This document shows, one piece after another, positions 55,400 to 62,825 of a stretch of DNA of 64,000 nt; the first letter of the stretch is position 1, and every line of letters begins with the position of its first letter. A model generated the notes under the pieces. That model searched no databases. It was not told where the DNA came from and was given only the letters and a program-made list of their open reading frames with translations. Source of the DNA: Propionibacteriaceae bacterium (GTDB taxonomy: Bacteria; Actinomycetota; Actinomycetes; Propionibacteriales; Propionibacteriaceae); the NCBI GenBank assembly GCA_031266665.1, contig JAISAO010000024.1:100860-164859 (forward strand), given 5' to 3'. Both the position numbers and the translations under genes were made by a program.

Positions 55400-55729
55400 A
55401 TGGGGCGCGGCCGGGCAAAGGCGAAGCAGACGCGAGTCGCTAGAGAGTTGAAGTATCGGTCGGTGTCGACCGATTTCGGGCGGTTGGAGGCTGAGTTGCG
55501 CGGTTCGTCGCCGGCCGACGACATACCGCCGAACTATCAGGACTTGGCCTACGACGAGGCGGACGACGACTACCAGGACGACGACGAGGCGACCGCCGAG
55601 TACGGCTTGGACGACGCCGGCCGCGACGCCGACGACGATTATGACGACTATGACGACGCCGACGATCCCGGCGGCGACACGGCCGCGGCACGAACCAGGG
55701 TCGCGGCTCGGCCGGAGACGGAGACCTGA
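55400..55729 (+). CDS. DUF3073 family protein
   Basis: 109 residues. ATG 55400 gives MGRGRAKAKQTRVARELKYR, the highly conserved start of DUF3073, a small actinobacterial protein of unknown function found after purine genes. The C-terminal half is strongly acidic, with Asp/Tyr repeats (DDDYQDDDE, DDDYDDYDD), so the protein is a basic head with an acidic tail. An in-frame start seven codons upstream (55379) is less likely because GAGGGGGC lies in ribosome-site position for 55400. Its stop is followed at once by the hydrolase start. Confidence 0.88.
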   Translation: MGRGRAKAKQTRVARELKYRSVSTDFGRLEAELRGSSPADDIPPNYQDLAYDEADDDYQDDDEATAEYGLDDAGRDADDDYDDYDDADDPGGDTAAARTRVAARPETET

Positions 55730-57145
55730 ATGAGTCCCACCGAGGTTGGTCCGGCCGGGTTGGCCGAGTCCGACGCCACGGCCGGCCCGGCCGTGCCCGA
55801 TTCGACCGTCCCCACCCCGGCTGAGTCCGATGAGACCAATCCCGTCCCGGTTGAGTCCGACGCCACAGCCGCTCCGGCCGAGACCGATTCGGTTGGGCCC
55901 GACGCCACGGCCGCCTCCGCTGCGACCGAGTCCGACTCGACGGCTTCGGCTTGGGCCGCGCTCGCCCCGATCAGCCGGCGGCTGAGCGGCCCGATCGCCT
56001 TGATCGGACGTTGGCGCTCCATCCTGCGGGGCGACATCGCGCGGGGCGACGAGCCCGCGCCCGATCAGCCGGCGGCGCCGCCGGAGGACGAGTCTGGTTG
56101 GTGGTCCGGGAGTTGGGCGCCGGACTTCTACCTGGACGGCTACGAGGACCTGACCTTCCACATGCCGGCGCGCCCCCACCTGCCCGAGGAGGGCGAGGGC
56201 TATCTCACGGCCACCCTGGTCAGGGCCGGCCCCGATCGCCAGCCCCGGGCCGTGCTCTATATCCACGGCTGGAACGAGTATTTCTTCCAGGACCACCTGG
56301 CACGGGCCTGGACCGAACTGGGCTATGACTTCTACGCCCTCGACCTGCACCGCTACGGCCGCAGCCTGCACGGCGACGAGCTGCCCGGCTACGCCGAGTC
56401 GGTGACGGATTACTTCGAAGAGATCGACGCCGCCATCGCCCTGATCTCGGTCAACCATCGTTTCGTGGTGCTGAACGGCCACTCCAACGGCGGCCTGATC
56501 TCCGCCCTGTGGACGTCGGCCCGGCCCGGCAAACTGGTCGGCCTGGTCTTGAACGCGCCCTGGCTGGCCCTGGGCGGCTCGCCCATCTCCCGCGCGCTGA
56601 CCCAGGCCGCCGGCAAGGCCCTGTCCGGCCGGGTCGCCACCTGGGAGATCCCGCTGGCCGAGGACGACAGCTACATCCGCTCCCTGCACCGCGACTTGGC
56701 CGGTGAATGGAGCTTCGACCTGGCGCTCAAACGCCTCGCCTCCATCCCCGTCCGCCCCGGCTGGGTCAAAGCCGTCATCCGGGCCCAGGATCGGGTCAAA
56801 GAGGGCTTGGACATCGATGTGCCGGTGCTGGTGGTGATGTCGGCCCGCTCCGCCACGCCCAAGCAGCGCGACGATCCGGCGATCACGACCACTGACATCG
56901 TGCTCGACGTCGACCAGGTGGCCCGCCGGGCGCCGCAACTGGGATGGCACGTCACCTTGGTCCGATTGGAGGGGGCGCTGCACGACGTCGCCCTGTCGGC
57001 CCTGCCGGTGCGCCAACGCTACTTCGACGAGATCAGACGTTGGGACCTGGCCTACATCCGCGGCCGCCAGACCCAACAGGCCGCCCTGGCGGCGGCGGAC
57101 GACAGTCAGACGGCCCCGCCGCCCGCCGCCGCGCCGACGGATTAG
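55730..57145 (+). CDS. Alpha/beta hydrolase (lysophospholipase-like)
   Basis: 471 residues. The first ~115 residues are a low-complexity tail of Ala, Ser, Asp, Thr and Pro with Glu-Ser-Asp repeats. The hydrolase domain follows: ILYIHGWNEYFFQD-like oxyanion loop (VLYIHGWNEYFFQ), LDLHRYGRSLHGDELPGY, and the nucleophile elbow LNGHSNGG with Ser. VPVLVVMSARS and LEGALHDVALSALPVRQRYF supply the likely acid and the catalytic His. The pattern fits monoglyceride lipase or lysophospholipase-like enzymes; substrate unknown. Starts immediately after the DUF3073 stop. No signal peptide. Confidence 0.88.
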   Translation: MSPTEVGPAGLAESDATAGPAVPDSTVPTPAESDETNPVPVESDATAAPAETDSVGPDATAASAATESDSTASAWAALAPISRRLSGPIALIGRWRSILRGDIARGDEPAPDQPAAPPEDESGWWSGSWAPDFYLDGYEDLTFHMPARPHLPEEGEGYLTATLVRAGPDRQPRAVLYIHGWNEYFFQDHLARAWTELGYDFYALDLHRYGRSLHGDELPGYAESVTDYFEEIDAAIALISVNHRFVVLNGHSNGGLISALWTSARPGKLVGLVLNAPWLALGGSPISRALTQAAGKALSGRVATWEIPLAEDDSYIRSLHRDLAGEWSFDLALKRLASIPVRPGWVKAVIRAQDRVKEGLDIDVPVLVVMSARSATPKQRDDPAITTTDIVLDVDQVARRAPQLGWHVTLVRLEGALHDVALSALPVRQRYFDEIRRWDLAYIRGRQTQQAALAAADDSQTAPPPAAAPTD

Positions 57146-57561
57146 TCCGCCAAGTCGCTGAACCCGTAGCCCGACCCGGCGGTCACGTCGCCAGGGCCGA
57201 CCGACGCGCCCCCGCCGGACGGGCAGACCGGTCCCGGCCACAAGTCGGGGCAGGGCCGCTGGTCGGCCTGAGCGGCGTCTTGCTTGCCCCGCTACCGGAC
57301 TTAGCCGCCGGCCGAAAGCCCGAGCCGGCGTCGATTCCCCACCAGGTGGGCGAGGCGGCCCCGCACATCGTCAGACATAACACAAACATCGCAGAGACAT
57401 AACACTCTGGCGCGAAGTGTTATGTTCGGCCCAGTCCTCCGGTGTCTCTGCTCACCAAGTCCACGTCGCTGGGGCCAGACGCCGACTCGGCCGAGGCCTT
57501 GGCCCGAGTCGGCCGGAGAGGCTAGATTTAGTGATGATATAGATATTTGTTGGGGGGATTG
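57146..57561. other. Non-coding interval with inverted repeats before the Phd gene
   Basis: No credible gene. It contains the 29-bp inverted repeat at 57397 with an extra half-site at 57375, and an AT-rich stretch just before the antitoxin start (TTAGTGATGATATAGATATT, 57528-57547), likely the promoter. Confidence 0.6.
57397..57425. promoter_or_regulatory. 29-bp inverted repeat, copy 1
   Basis: ACATAACACT and AGTGTTATGT are perfect 10-bp arms around CTGGCGCGA. A third half-site, ACATAACAC, lies at 57375-57383, 22 bp (two helical turns) away. The centre is 137 bp-scale upstream of the Phd start: its right end is exactly 137 bp before ATG 57562. Copy 2 is at 60662. Confidence 0.75.
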
Positions 57562-57831
57562 ATGAGTCGGACAACGGTGGTGGGCGTGCGGGAGGCGCGC
57601 GACAACCTGTCACAGTTGATCCGGCAGGCCAAGGCGGGCGAGGATGTGGTCATCGCGTCGCGCCAGGTGCTCCAAGTAAGGCTGGTGCCGGTGGAGACCG
57701 GGCCGCCTCGCGGATCCGGCGCGGCGGTCTTGGCCGCCTTGGAGGGCGTCTGGGCCGAGCGGGTGGCCCCGCGTCGTAGTTTGGCCGAGATCGAGGCCCA
57801 GATCGCGGAGAGCCGCGACTCGTGGGAGTGA
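57562..57831 (+). CDS. Phd/YefM-type antitoxin
   Basis: 89 residues; ATG 57562 follows TTGGGGGG. TTVVGVREARDNLSQLIRQA and KAGEDVVIASRQ are the Phd fold that binds operator DNA as a dimer; the C-terminus (APRRSLAEIEAQIAESRDSW) is the toxin-binding helix typical of antitoxins paired with PIN-domain (VapC) toxins. Its stop overlaps the toxin start (GTGA). The toxin gene behind it is almost wholly deleted, so this antitoxin is orphaned. Confidence 0.88.
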   Translation: MSRTTVVGVREARDNLSQLIRQAKAGEDVVIASRQVLQVRLVPVETGPPRGSGAAVLAALEGVWAERVAPRRSLAEIEAQIAESRDSWE

Positions 57832-57902
57832 TCCGCCTCGACCCGACGACCAGCGCTTCGCCCGGGCGGCCCCAGGCTTCGCCGAGGTCGTGGTCTGAAT
57901 GA
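57828..57902 (+). pseudogene. VapC-type PIN toxin reduced to start and tail
   Basis: GTG 57828 begins VIRLD, the usual first residues of PIN toxins, then the sequence jumps to the tail: in another frame DDQRFARAAPGFAEVVV then stop (57896-57898), a typical PIN C-terminus. About 110 codons in between, including the acidic catalytic residues, are gone. The tail recurs at 60540. Confidence 0.75.
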
Positions 57903-58450
57903 CCACTCTGGCGAACCGGCCTGACACAGCGCTGTTGGTCATCGACTGTCAGAACGGCATCGCCGCCGGTGTGTGGCGGCGCGATGCGGTGATGGTCAAG
58001 ATCGTCGGGTTGGTGGACGACGCCCGTCGTCGGGGCGTGCCGGTGGTCTGGGTCCAGCACTCCAACGCCGGACTGCCATATGGCAGCCACGCCTGGGAGA
58101 TCGTCCCGGAACTCGTGCCAGCGGACGCTGAGCCCATCGTCCACAAGCGCTTTGGGGACTCCTTCGAGGACACCGACCTGGGACAGGTTCTCGCCCGGTT
58201 GGGCGTCGGCCGGTTGGTGGTGTGTGGCGCGGAGACCGACGCCTGTGTCCTGTCCACCTTGTTCGGCGCGTTCGTGCGCGGCTACGACGTGACCCTGGTC
58301 GGCGACGCCCACACCACCGAGGACCAATCCGTTGACGGCCTGCCAGCGCCGGCCGGTGTCATCGCCACCGTGAACCTCCTATGGCAGGACTGCGAGGTGC
58401 CGGGCCGGACGGCTCAAGTCGTGAACGCCGACTCCGTGGAATGGGCGTAG
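57899..58450 (+). CDS. Isochorismatase-like cysteine hydrolase
   Basis: 183 residues. The hydrolase triad is intact: Asp16 (LVIDCQNG), Lys83 (VHKRFGDSF) and Cys116 (GAETDACV). DTDLGQVLARLGVGRLVVCG and YDVTLVGDAHTT are standard family blocks. Members hydrolyse amides or vinyl ethers (nicotinamide, isochorismate and others); the substrate cannot be told. ATG 57899 lies one base after the remnant toxin stop, so it may be translated from the antitoxin transcript. It begins exactly at the right end of the 57-bp direct repeat. Confidence 0.92.
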   Translation: MTTLANRPDTALLVIDCQNGIAAGVWRRDAVMVKIVGLVDDARRRGVPVVWVQHSNAGLPYGSHAWEIVPELVPADAEPIVHKRFGDSFEDTDLGQVLARLGVGRLVVCGAETDACVLSTLFGAFVRGYDVTLVGDAHTTEDQSVDGLPAPAGVIATVNLLWQDCEVPGRTAQVVNADSVEWA

Positions 58451-58675
58451 TCACATCGGCTGGATTGTCGGATTGGCGTGGCCGTCCGGTAAATCCTTGG
58501 CGTCGTCGGCCTCTACGGAACGGGGAAAGAGGCTCTCGGTCTCCAAAACCGGTATCACGTATGGTGCTGATAAAATAAAACCTAATTGTATGCGGTAGTC
58601 GCGGCGTGGGAGCGGCAGCATCGGCCGTCAGTTTTTGTTCTATAAGGACCATAGCTCGGTTTTACGGTAACTCTG

Positions 58676-59980
58676 CTAATCGATGGGGTAGAAGGCCGGA
58701 AGGCCGTATGTGCCGAAGAACCAAGGTTGTTGAATCCACGCGCCGGTATCGTCTATGCGCCCCCACAGTGTGCCGTCTGCGGTGGCCCAGGCTTCGCCGT
58801 CGTCGAAGTAATGGCAATCCTTGAACTGTGGTTCGATAACCCAGTCGCCCATCGTGTCGATGAACCCCCACGACGGCCCGACGCCTTCTACGTAAGTGTA
58901 AATTGCGGCCTTGCCCTCACGGAAGAGGCCCGCATCGGTGAATTGCGGAGGAATCGCCCACGCGCCTTGGGCGTCAAGATACCCGTAGTGGAGTCCGGGG
59001 TTTTCGGGATAGCTGACATAGCTTAGCCAACGGTCAGCGGTGTCCCCCCTGAGTATGTAGCCGTCAAAGGGCTCGGTTATCCAGCGGCCAGACTTGTCAA
59101 CGAGCCCGGCCGTTCCATCCACAAGGCTGGCTGCTGCGACTCCATACCGCTGCAGGTCTTGGAGTCGGACACTCTCGATACCATTCGGGAGTTGAACCTG
59201 AAATACCGTCTCGCCCTGGCTGTTAACAAGTATCCATTCGCCAGAAGACTGGTCATGCACGCCAACCTCCCCTTCTATCGAAAAGTTCGGTGGATAGTTC
59301 GAGCACGAGAACCAGGGGAAACCTTCTGCTTCACCGCCTTGGTTATTAATAAAGATGCAGCCTCCGTTAGAATATCTCACAGCCGCCACTTCGCCTTCGT
59401 AAAAGCAGCTAACCTTTTGGAAGGAGTACGGTATGGCGAGTTCGCCGGTGCGGGTGACGTAGCCCCAATACTTCGCCTCTGTAGTAAACCCTTTCGGGAT
59501 CGCTGGAATCAGGTCGTACGCATAGCCGCAACTGCTCTGTATCAGGATGTTTTCGAACGGGCCGGCCACGAAGGTGCCATCGGTGTTTATGATCGCGTCG
59601 AACAGGACAGTGTTTCCCCCGCTGGGGTCGCCGTCCACTGGCCCCACTCGAACTGCGGCGAGGCCGTTGCGAGTGAAGCCATCGGCCTGGGTGAACTGGG
59701 GCTGGATCACCCAGCCGCCTTCTTTGTTGACGTAGCCGTACAACTCGGTTTCAGGGTGTTGCATCGCGGAAAGCCACAGGCTGGGCTCTTTCGACTCCGA
59801 AGGCTCGGGTGACGCGGGAGCGGCCGAGGAGGACACGGCCCCACCAGATGAGGTATTGACCGAAGAGCCGTTGTCATCGGCGGGACCTTGGGCGGCGCAA
59901 GCGGTCAAGAGAAGGGCTAATATGACGAATGAGGTGAGCCGGCAGAAGCTGTGGCTACGAAGGCGGCGAGTACCAAACAT
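58676..59980 (-). CDS. WG-repeat lipoprotein
   Basis: 434 residues. The N-terminus has a lipoprotein signal: basic MFGTRRLRSH, hydrophobic core and lipobox LLTAC, so it should be a lipid-anchored surface protein. A Ser-rich linker follows, then about six WG/KWG repeats (~75-430) such as LYGYVNKEGGWVIQPQFTQA, WGYVTRTGELAIPYSF, YGYLDAQGAWAIPPQF and WGFIDTMGDWVIEPQF. WG repeats are binding or structural beta modules of unsettled function. Codon use and lower GC than neighbours suggest acquisition. A 15-bp poly-G run lies 11 bases upstream of ATG 59980, where a ribosome site would be. Confidence 0.9.
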   Translation of the reverse strand: MFGTRRLRSHSFCRLTSFVILALLLTACAAQGPADDNGSSVNTSSGGAVSSSAAPASPEPSESKEPSLWLSAMQHPETELYGYVNKEGGWVIQPQFTQADGFTRNGLAAVRVGPVDGDPSGGNTVLFDAIINTDGTFVAGPFENILIQSSCGYAYDLIPAIPKGFTTEAKYWGYVTRTGELAIPYSFQKVSCFYEGEVAAVRYSNGGCIFINNQGGEAEGFPWFSCSNYPPNFSIEGEVGVHDQSSGEWILVNSQGETVFQVQLPNGIESVRLQDLQRYGVAAASLVDGTAGLVDKSGRWITEPFDGYILRGDTADRWLSYVSYPENPGLHYGYLDAQGAWAIPPQFTDAGLFREGKAAIYTYVEGVGPSWGFIDTMGDWVIEPQFKDCHYFDDGEAWATADGTLWGRIDDTGAWIQQPWFFGTYGLPAFYPID

Positions 59981-59991
59981 GGTGGAATCTT

Positions 59992-60006
59992 CCCCCCCCC
60001 CCCCCC
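59992..60006 (-). promoter_or_regulatory. 15-bp poly-G tract in the leader of the WG-repeat lipoprotein gene
   Basis: Fifteen consecutive C on the plus strand (G on the coding strand) lie 11 bases upstream of the ATG. Such tracts slip during replication and switch surface genes on and off in several bacteria. Its length here is also prone to sequencing error. It is the only homopolymer of this size in the window. Confidence 0.7.
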
Positions 60007-60061
60007 GTGTGTCAAGGGAATCTAAACGTGTCCCGCAGCCCTTGGACTTACTCGTCTGGAT

Positions 60062-60503
60062 TCAGATGGTGTACTCCGACGGCCGGCCACGGTTGTCGCC
60101 GGGGCCGAGTCTGAGAGCTTTGCCCAAATAGGCCTCCTGCACCGCCGGGTCGCTCAGCAGATCACCGGCCAGGCCAGTCAAGACGATCCGGCCGGAGGCC
60201 AGGACATAGGCCCGATGGGCGATCGACAATGCTAGTTAGGCCTGTTGCTCGACCATCAGGACGGCCACCCCCAGGGCTTGGTTGAGCCGGACGATCTCGT
60301 CCAAGACCTGCTCCACTAGCTGCGGGCTCAGCCTCATGGTGGACTCGTCCAGGCAGATCAGGCGGGGGTGCGACATCAGGTCGCGGGCGAAGTCCAGCGT
60401 CTGCTGCTCGCCGCCGAACAGGGTGCTGGCGGCCTGGCGGCGGCGCTCGGCCAGGCGGGGAAATGGCCGAACATCCGCTCCAAATCGGCCTGGACCTCGT
60501 CCC
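60062..60503 (-). pseudogene. livF-like pseudogene (branched-chain amino acid ABC ATPase)
   Basis: Minus-strand translation recovers FGGEQQTLDFARDLMSHPRL, LDESTMRLSPQLVEQVL (signature and Walker B region of LivF), VAVLMVEQQA, then an in-frame TAA (60238-60236), then ALSIAHRAYVLASGRIVLTG and AYLGK near the end. Walker A is missing and a further frameshift lies near 60455. A decayed fragment with no transporter partners around it. Confidence 0.8.
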
Positions 60504-60539
60504 GAACAGACCGGGCGGACCCGGTGGCGTCCGCGTGGA

Positions 60540-60596
60540 CCGACGACTAGCGCTTCGCCCGGGCGGCCCCCGGCTTCGCCGAGGTCGTGGTCTGAA
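60540..60596 (+). repeat. Second copy of the PIN-toxin tail (57-bp direct repeat)
   Basis: CCGACGACTAGCGCTTCGCC to GTGGTCTGAA matches 57843-57899 at 55 of 57 bases. It encodes RFARAAPGFAEVVV then stop; the CAG of copy 1 is TAG here. Upstream the frame reads VASAWTDD, possibly more of the same PIN domain. Confidence 0.85.
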
Positions 60597-60826
60597 CTCG
60601 GTCGGCTGAGGTTTTCTGGCGGCCGGTCGCAGGTTCTAGTCGTCGTCTAGCTATGACACAGACATAACAGGCTGGCATGAGGTGTTATGTTTCGCTGAGT
60701 CCGACGTGTCAACCCTCCCCCTTGAAGCAAGTAATATTGTGAATGGATAGGATCGGTCCGGGACTGCGGTCCCGGCCGGCAGGCGTCTCGCCGCCGTGCC
60801 TGAAGAGCTGAGCCAAGGAGGCGGAG
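60597..60826. other. Leader of the alcohol dehydrogenase gene
   Basis: No gene. Holds 29-bp inverted repeat copy 2 (60662-60690), an AT-rich stretch TAATATTGTGAATGGAT (60732-60748), and a short hairpin GGGACTGCGGTCCC (60758-60771) before the ribosome site AAGGAGGCGGAG. Confidence 0.6.
60662..60690. promoter_or_regulatory. 29-bp inverted repeat, copy 2
   Basis: ACATAACA (60662-60669) and TGTTATGT (60683-60690) around a 13-bp centre containing CTGGC, identical to copy 1 at 24 of 29 positions. Its right end is exactly 137 bp before ATG 60827. Confidence 0.75.
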
Positions 60827-61885
60827 ATGCGTGGTTTCGGGATGCGTTCGGTCAACGATGTGGGGTGGTTGGAGAAGGAGCGCCCGGCCTGCGGCCCTCT
60901 GGACGCCATCATCCGGCCCACCATCATCGCCCCCTGCTCGTCCGACGTCCATGTGGCCCACGGCGGCTCCGGCCCCAGGACGGACCGTATTCTGGGCCAC
61001 GAGGCGGTCGGGATCGTGGACGAGGTAGGCGAACACGTCCACCGCTTCAAGCCCGGCGACTTGGTGGCCGTGCCCTGTGTGACGCCCAACTGGCTGTCCC
61101 GGGGGGTGCAGAACTTCCGCTCCTTCTCCCACGACCGCGGCCCCTTCGGCTCCTTCAAACTGGTGGGCCAAAAGGACGGCGTCATGGCCGAGTACTTCCA
61201 TGTCAACCAGGCCGACCCCAACCTGGCTTTCATCCCCGACGACGTCGCCCCCGAGGCCGCGCTGATGACGGTCGACATGATGTCGACCGGCTTCCACGGC
61301 GTCGAGTTGGCCGATATCGGCTTCGGCGAGCGGGTGGTGGTGATCGGCATCGGCCCGGTCGGCCTGATGTCGATCGCCTCGGCCGCCCTGCGCGGGGCCT
61401 CCCAGATCATCGCCGTCGGCACCCGTCCCAAAGCCATCGAGGTGGCCTTCGAGTACGGCGCCTCGACCGTCATCAGCTACAAATCCGGGCCGCTGGACCA
61501 ACAGGTCTGGGACCTGACCGAAGGCAAGGGGGCGCACAAGGTGGTCGTGGCCGGGGGCGATGCCGAGACCTTCGCCGAGGCCGTCCGCATGACCCGGCCC
61601 AACGGCGTCATCGCCAACGTCAACTTCCTCGACATCAACGACCACATCGCCATCGCGCCCCTGGACTGGGGCCTGGGCATGTCCGACAAGGACATCCGGG
61701 GCAGCTTCTGCCCCGGCGGCGGCAAGCGCATCCAACGCCTGATCCACATGATCGAGTACCACCGGATCGACCCGACCAAGCTCATCACCCACCGCTTCCA
61801 CGGCTTCGACCAGATCCCGGCCGCCTTCCAACTGATGGAGGACAAGTCCCCGGACCTGATCAAGCCGGTGGTCTACATCGACTGA
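60827..61885 (+). CDS. adh: Zinc-dependent NADP-type secondary-alcohol dehydrogenase
   Basis: 352 residues, the same length as the Thermoanaerobacter/Clostridium secondary-alcohol dehydrogenases, which it follows closely from MRGFGMRSVNDVGWLEKERP to LIKPVVYID. Interconverts secondary alcohols and ketones. Zinc ligands: Cys37 (IIAPCSSDVH), His58-Glu59 (LGHEAVG) and Asp150 (VDMMSTGFHG). The Rossmann motif GIGPVGLM is followed by AVGTRPKA, whose Gly-Thr-Arg fits NADP preference. The structural zinc Cys cluster of other ADHs is absent, as in this family. AAGGAGG precedes ATG 60827. The inverted repeat 137 bp upstream may be its operator. Confidence 0.95.
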   Translation: MRGFGMRSVNDVGWLEKERPACGPLDAIIRPTIIAPCSSDVHVAHGGSGPRTDRILGHEAVGIVDEVGEHVHRFKPGDLVAVPCVTPNWLSRGVQNFRSFSHDRGPFGSFKLVGQKDGVMAEYFHVNQADPNLAFIPDDVAPEAALMTVDMMSTGFHGVELADIGFGERVVVIGIGPVGLMSIASAALRGASQIIAVGTRPKAIEVAFEYGASTVISYKSGPLDQQVWDLTEGKGAHKVVVAGGDAETFAEAVRMTRPNGVIANVNFLDINDHIAIAPLDWGLGMSDKDIRGSFCPGGGKRIQRLIHMIEYHRIDPTKLITHRFHGFDQIPAAFQLMEDKSPDLIKPVVYID

Positions 61886-62022
61886 GGCGGTCGCGCCCGC
61901 CGAGTCGTGGCGTCGGCTCGCGTCCAGCGGTCGGCCCGCGCCACGGCGTCGGCTCAGGTCACGGGTCGGCGGCCCGCTGGCGCGTGGCCGGGGCGATGGC
62001 GTAAATTGGCCCCGCGTTGCTC

Positions 62023-62098
62023 GTCCCCATCGTCTAGCGGCCTAGGACCCCGCCCTTTCACGGCGGTAGCACGGGTTCGAATCCCGTTGGGGATGCCA
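62023..62098 (+). tRNA. tRNA-Glu (TTC anticodon)
   Basis: GTCCCCA pairs with TGGGGAT (terminal G-T wobble); anticodon stem CCGCC/GGCGG encloses CTTTCAC (anticodon TTC); T-arm ACGGGTTCGAATCCCGT is perfect. CCA is encoded (62096-62098). An AbiE toxin-antitoxin pair follows 150 bp downstream of its 3' end. Confidence 0.96.
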
Positions 62099-62225
62099 AC
62101 GTCCAAACGTGCTCCGACTAGTGCGAACACGCCTCAAACGAGCCCGAGGCGCGACACCCGCCGGTCATGGCCGAGGCCGACGCGGGGCCGTCGGAGTTGT
62201 GGTCGGACGGCGATACGCGAGAAGG

Positions 62226-62240
62226 TTACCTTTTTGGTAA
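62226..62240. promoter_or_regulatory. Palindrome in the AbiEi promoter
   Basis: TTACC-TTTTT-GGTAA, perfect 5-bp arms, ends 10 bp before ATG 62250. AbiEi-type antitoxins repress their own operon by binding inverted repeats at this position, so this is the likely operator. Confidence 0.6.
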
Positions 62241-62249
62241 GGTTTTCGC

Positions 62250-62825
62250 ATGGACGCTGAGGTGCTGACGTACCTGGACCGACTGCGGGAAGTCGGTCTG
62301 GACCAGCACGGCTATGTCACCACGGCTCAGGCCCACGATGCGGGCGTGCCTAGCGCCGAGCTGTCCAAGATGGTCGCCAGGGGACGTTTGGAGCGGGCCG
62401 CGCACGGCGTCTACCGCGTGCCCCAGGTGCCGGTGACGCGGTATGACGAGTACATGTTGGCCGTGCTCTGGACAGGCGCGTCTGAGGCTTGTCTGTCCCA
62501 CGAGACGGCCTTGCAGGCCTGGGAGATCAGCGATATCAACCCGGACCGTATCCATGTCGCCGTGGCCAAGCGCCGGAGGATCAACCGCCGGGGCGGACAG
62601 GGCTATGTCATTCACCGCTGCGATCTCGCGCCCGAACGGGTGACTTGGTGGCAGCAGATACGCATAACCGATGTGCCGACGACTATCGAGCAGTGCATTA
62701 GCTGGGGCGTGCCCGCCTACCTGATCAGACAAGCTTTGGCGAGAGCCGGGCGGACCAGCCTGCTGTTGCGACGGGATAGAGAGCGTCTGACGCTGAGACT
62801 GGAGGAGCGCGGCCATGAACGATAA
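62250..62825 (+). CDS. abiEi: AbiEi-family antitoxin (type IV TA)
   Basis: 191 residues. An N-terminal winged helix-turn-helix (YVTTAQAHDAGVPSAELSKM, then ARGRLERAAHGVYRVPQVPV) is followed by the AbiEi antitoxin domain with SEACLSHETALQAWEISDIN and IHVAVAKRRRI. AbiEi represses the operon and counters the AbiEii toxin without necessarily binding it. Classical AbiE confers abortive infection. The 11-bp overlap with abiEii indicates coupled translation. Both this pair and the tRNA upstream suggest a defence insertion point. Confidence 0.9.
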   Translation: MDAEVLTYLDRLREVGLDQHGYVTTAQAHDAGVPSAELSKMVARGRLERAAHGVYRVPQVPVTRYDEYMLAVLWTGASEACLSHETALQAWEISDINPDRIHVAVAKRRRINRRGGQGYVIHRCDLAPERVTWWQQIRITDVPTTIEQCISWGVPAYLIRQALARAGRTSLLLRRDRERLTLRLEERGHER

